Below, in pieces: positions 5,937 through 5,950 of a stretch of 5,950 nucleotides of DNA. Position numbers and translations under genes: made by a program. Within the stretch, counting starts at the first letter, position 1. Each line of letters begins with the position of its first letter. A model generated the notes under the pieces. It was not told the DNA's origin. It did no database searches and worked only from the letters and a program-made list of their open reading frames with translations. The stretch is from an uncultured Flavobacteriales bacterium (GTDB lineage Bacteria; Bacteroidota; Bacteroidia; Palsa-965), in NCBI GenBank assembly GCA_946478675.1, contig CAMLEF010000297.1, forward strand, positions 1 to 5,950, in the 5' to 3' direction.

Positions 5937-5950
5937 CATATGTAGTAGGC

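Noticed and set aside
5784..5939. 52-residue N-terminal extension of the catalase
   Set aside because: It would include the heptad repeat and the candidate operator, and catalase family members start at the MF..VKELQ motif.

Overview
The window looks like chromosomal DNA from a member of the Bacteroidota, probably near the Chitinophagales, although no marker in it fixes the genus. Four things point there: a secreted protein ending in a type IX secretion (T9SS) sorting domain, a TAnnTTTG-type -7 promoter element, the lack of clear Shine-Dalgarno sequences before the genes, and a partial protein of a type I remember mainly from Bacteroidota. By eye the coding DNA is moderately GC-rich, with AT-rich intergenic DNA at 871-1041. 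I see no RNA genes, transposons or CRISPR.

Layout, left to right. (1) 1-870, minus: the N-terminal 290 codons of a helical protein of unknown function, running off the left edge. (2) 871-1041: an AT-rich divergent intergenic region with several inverted and direct repeats and a promoter-like element facing right. (3) 1042-1425, plus: an orphan 127-residue protein. (4) 1426-1634: a leader region with two small hairpins. (5) 1635-2528, plus: a 297-residue six-bladed Asp-box beta-propeller with no signal peptide, probably a lectin-like binding protein, closed by a strong terminator at 2558-2592. (6) 2660-4783, plus: a 707-residue secreted protein with a signal peptide, an N-terminal beta-rich region, five Ig/PKD-like repeats and a T9SS sorting domain, behind a good -7 element. 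(7) 4805-4840: a bidirectional terminator shared by convergent genes. (8) 4845-5783, minus: a manganese catalase with all expected metal ligands. (9) 5784-5950: the catalase upstream region, with a palindrome flanked by direct repeats and, at the far end, a heptad tandem repeat.

The genes do not form one pathway. The orphan gene and the propeller gene are co-directional with no terminator between them and may be co-transcribed. The T9SS protein and the catalase look like separate transcription units. The most novel content is the leaderless orphan plus propeller pair. Its propeller blades are so alike at DNA level that recent blade duplication is likely.
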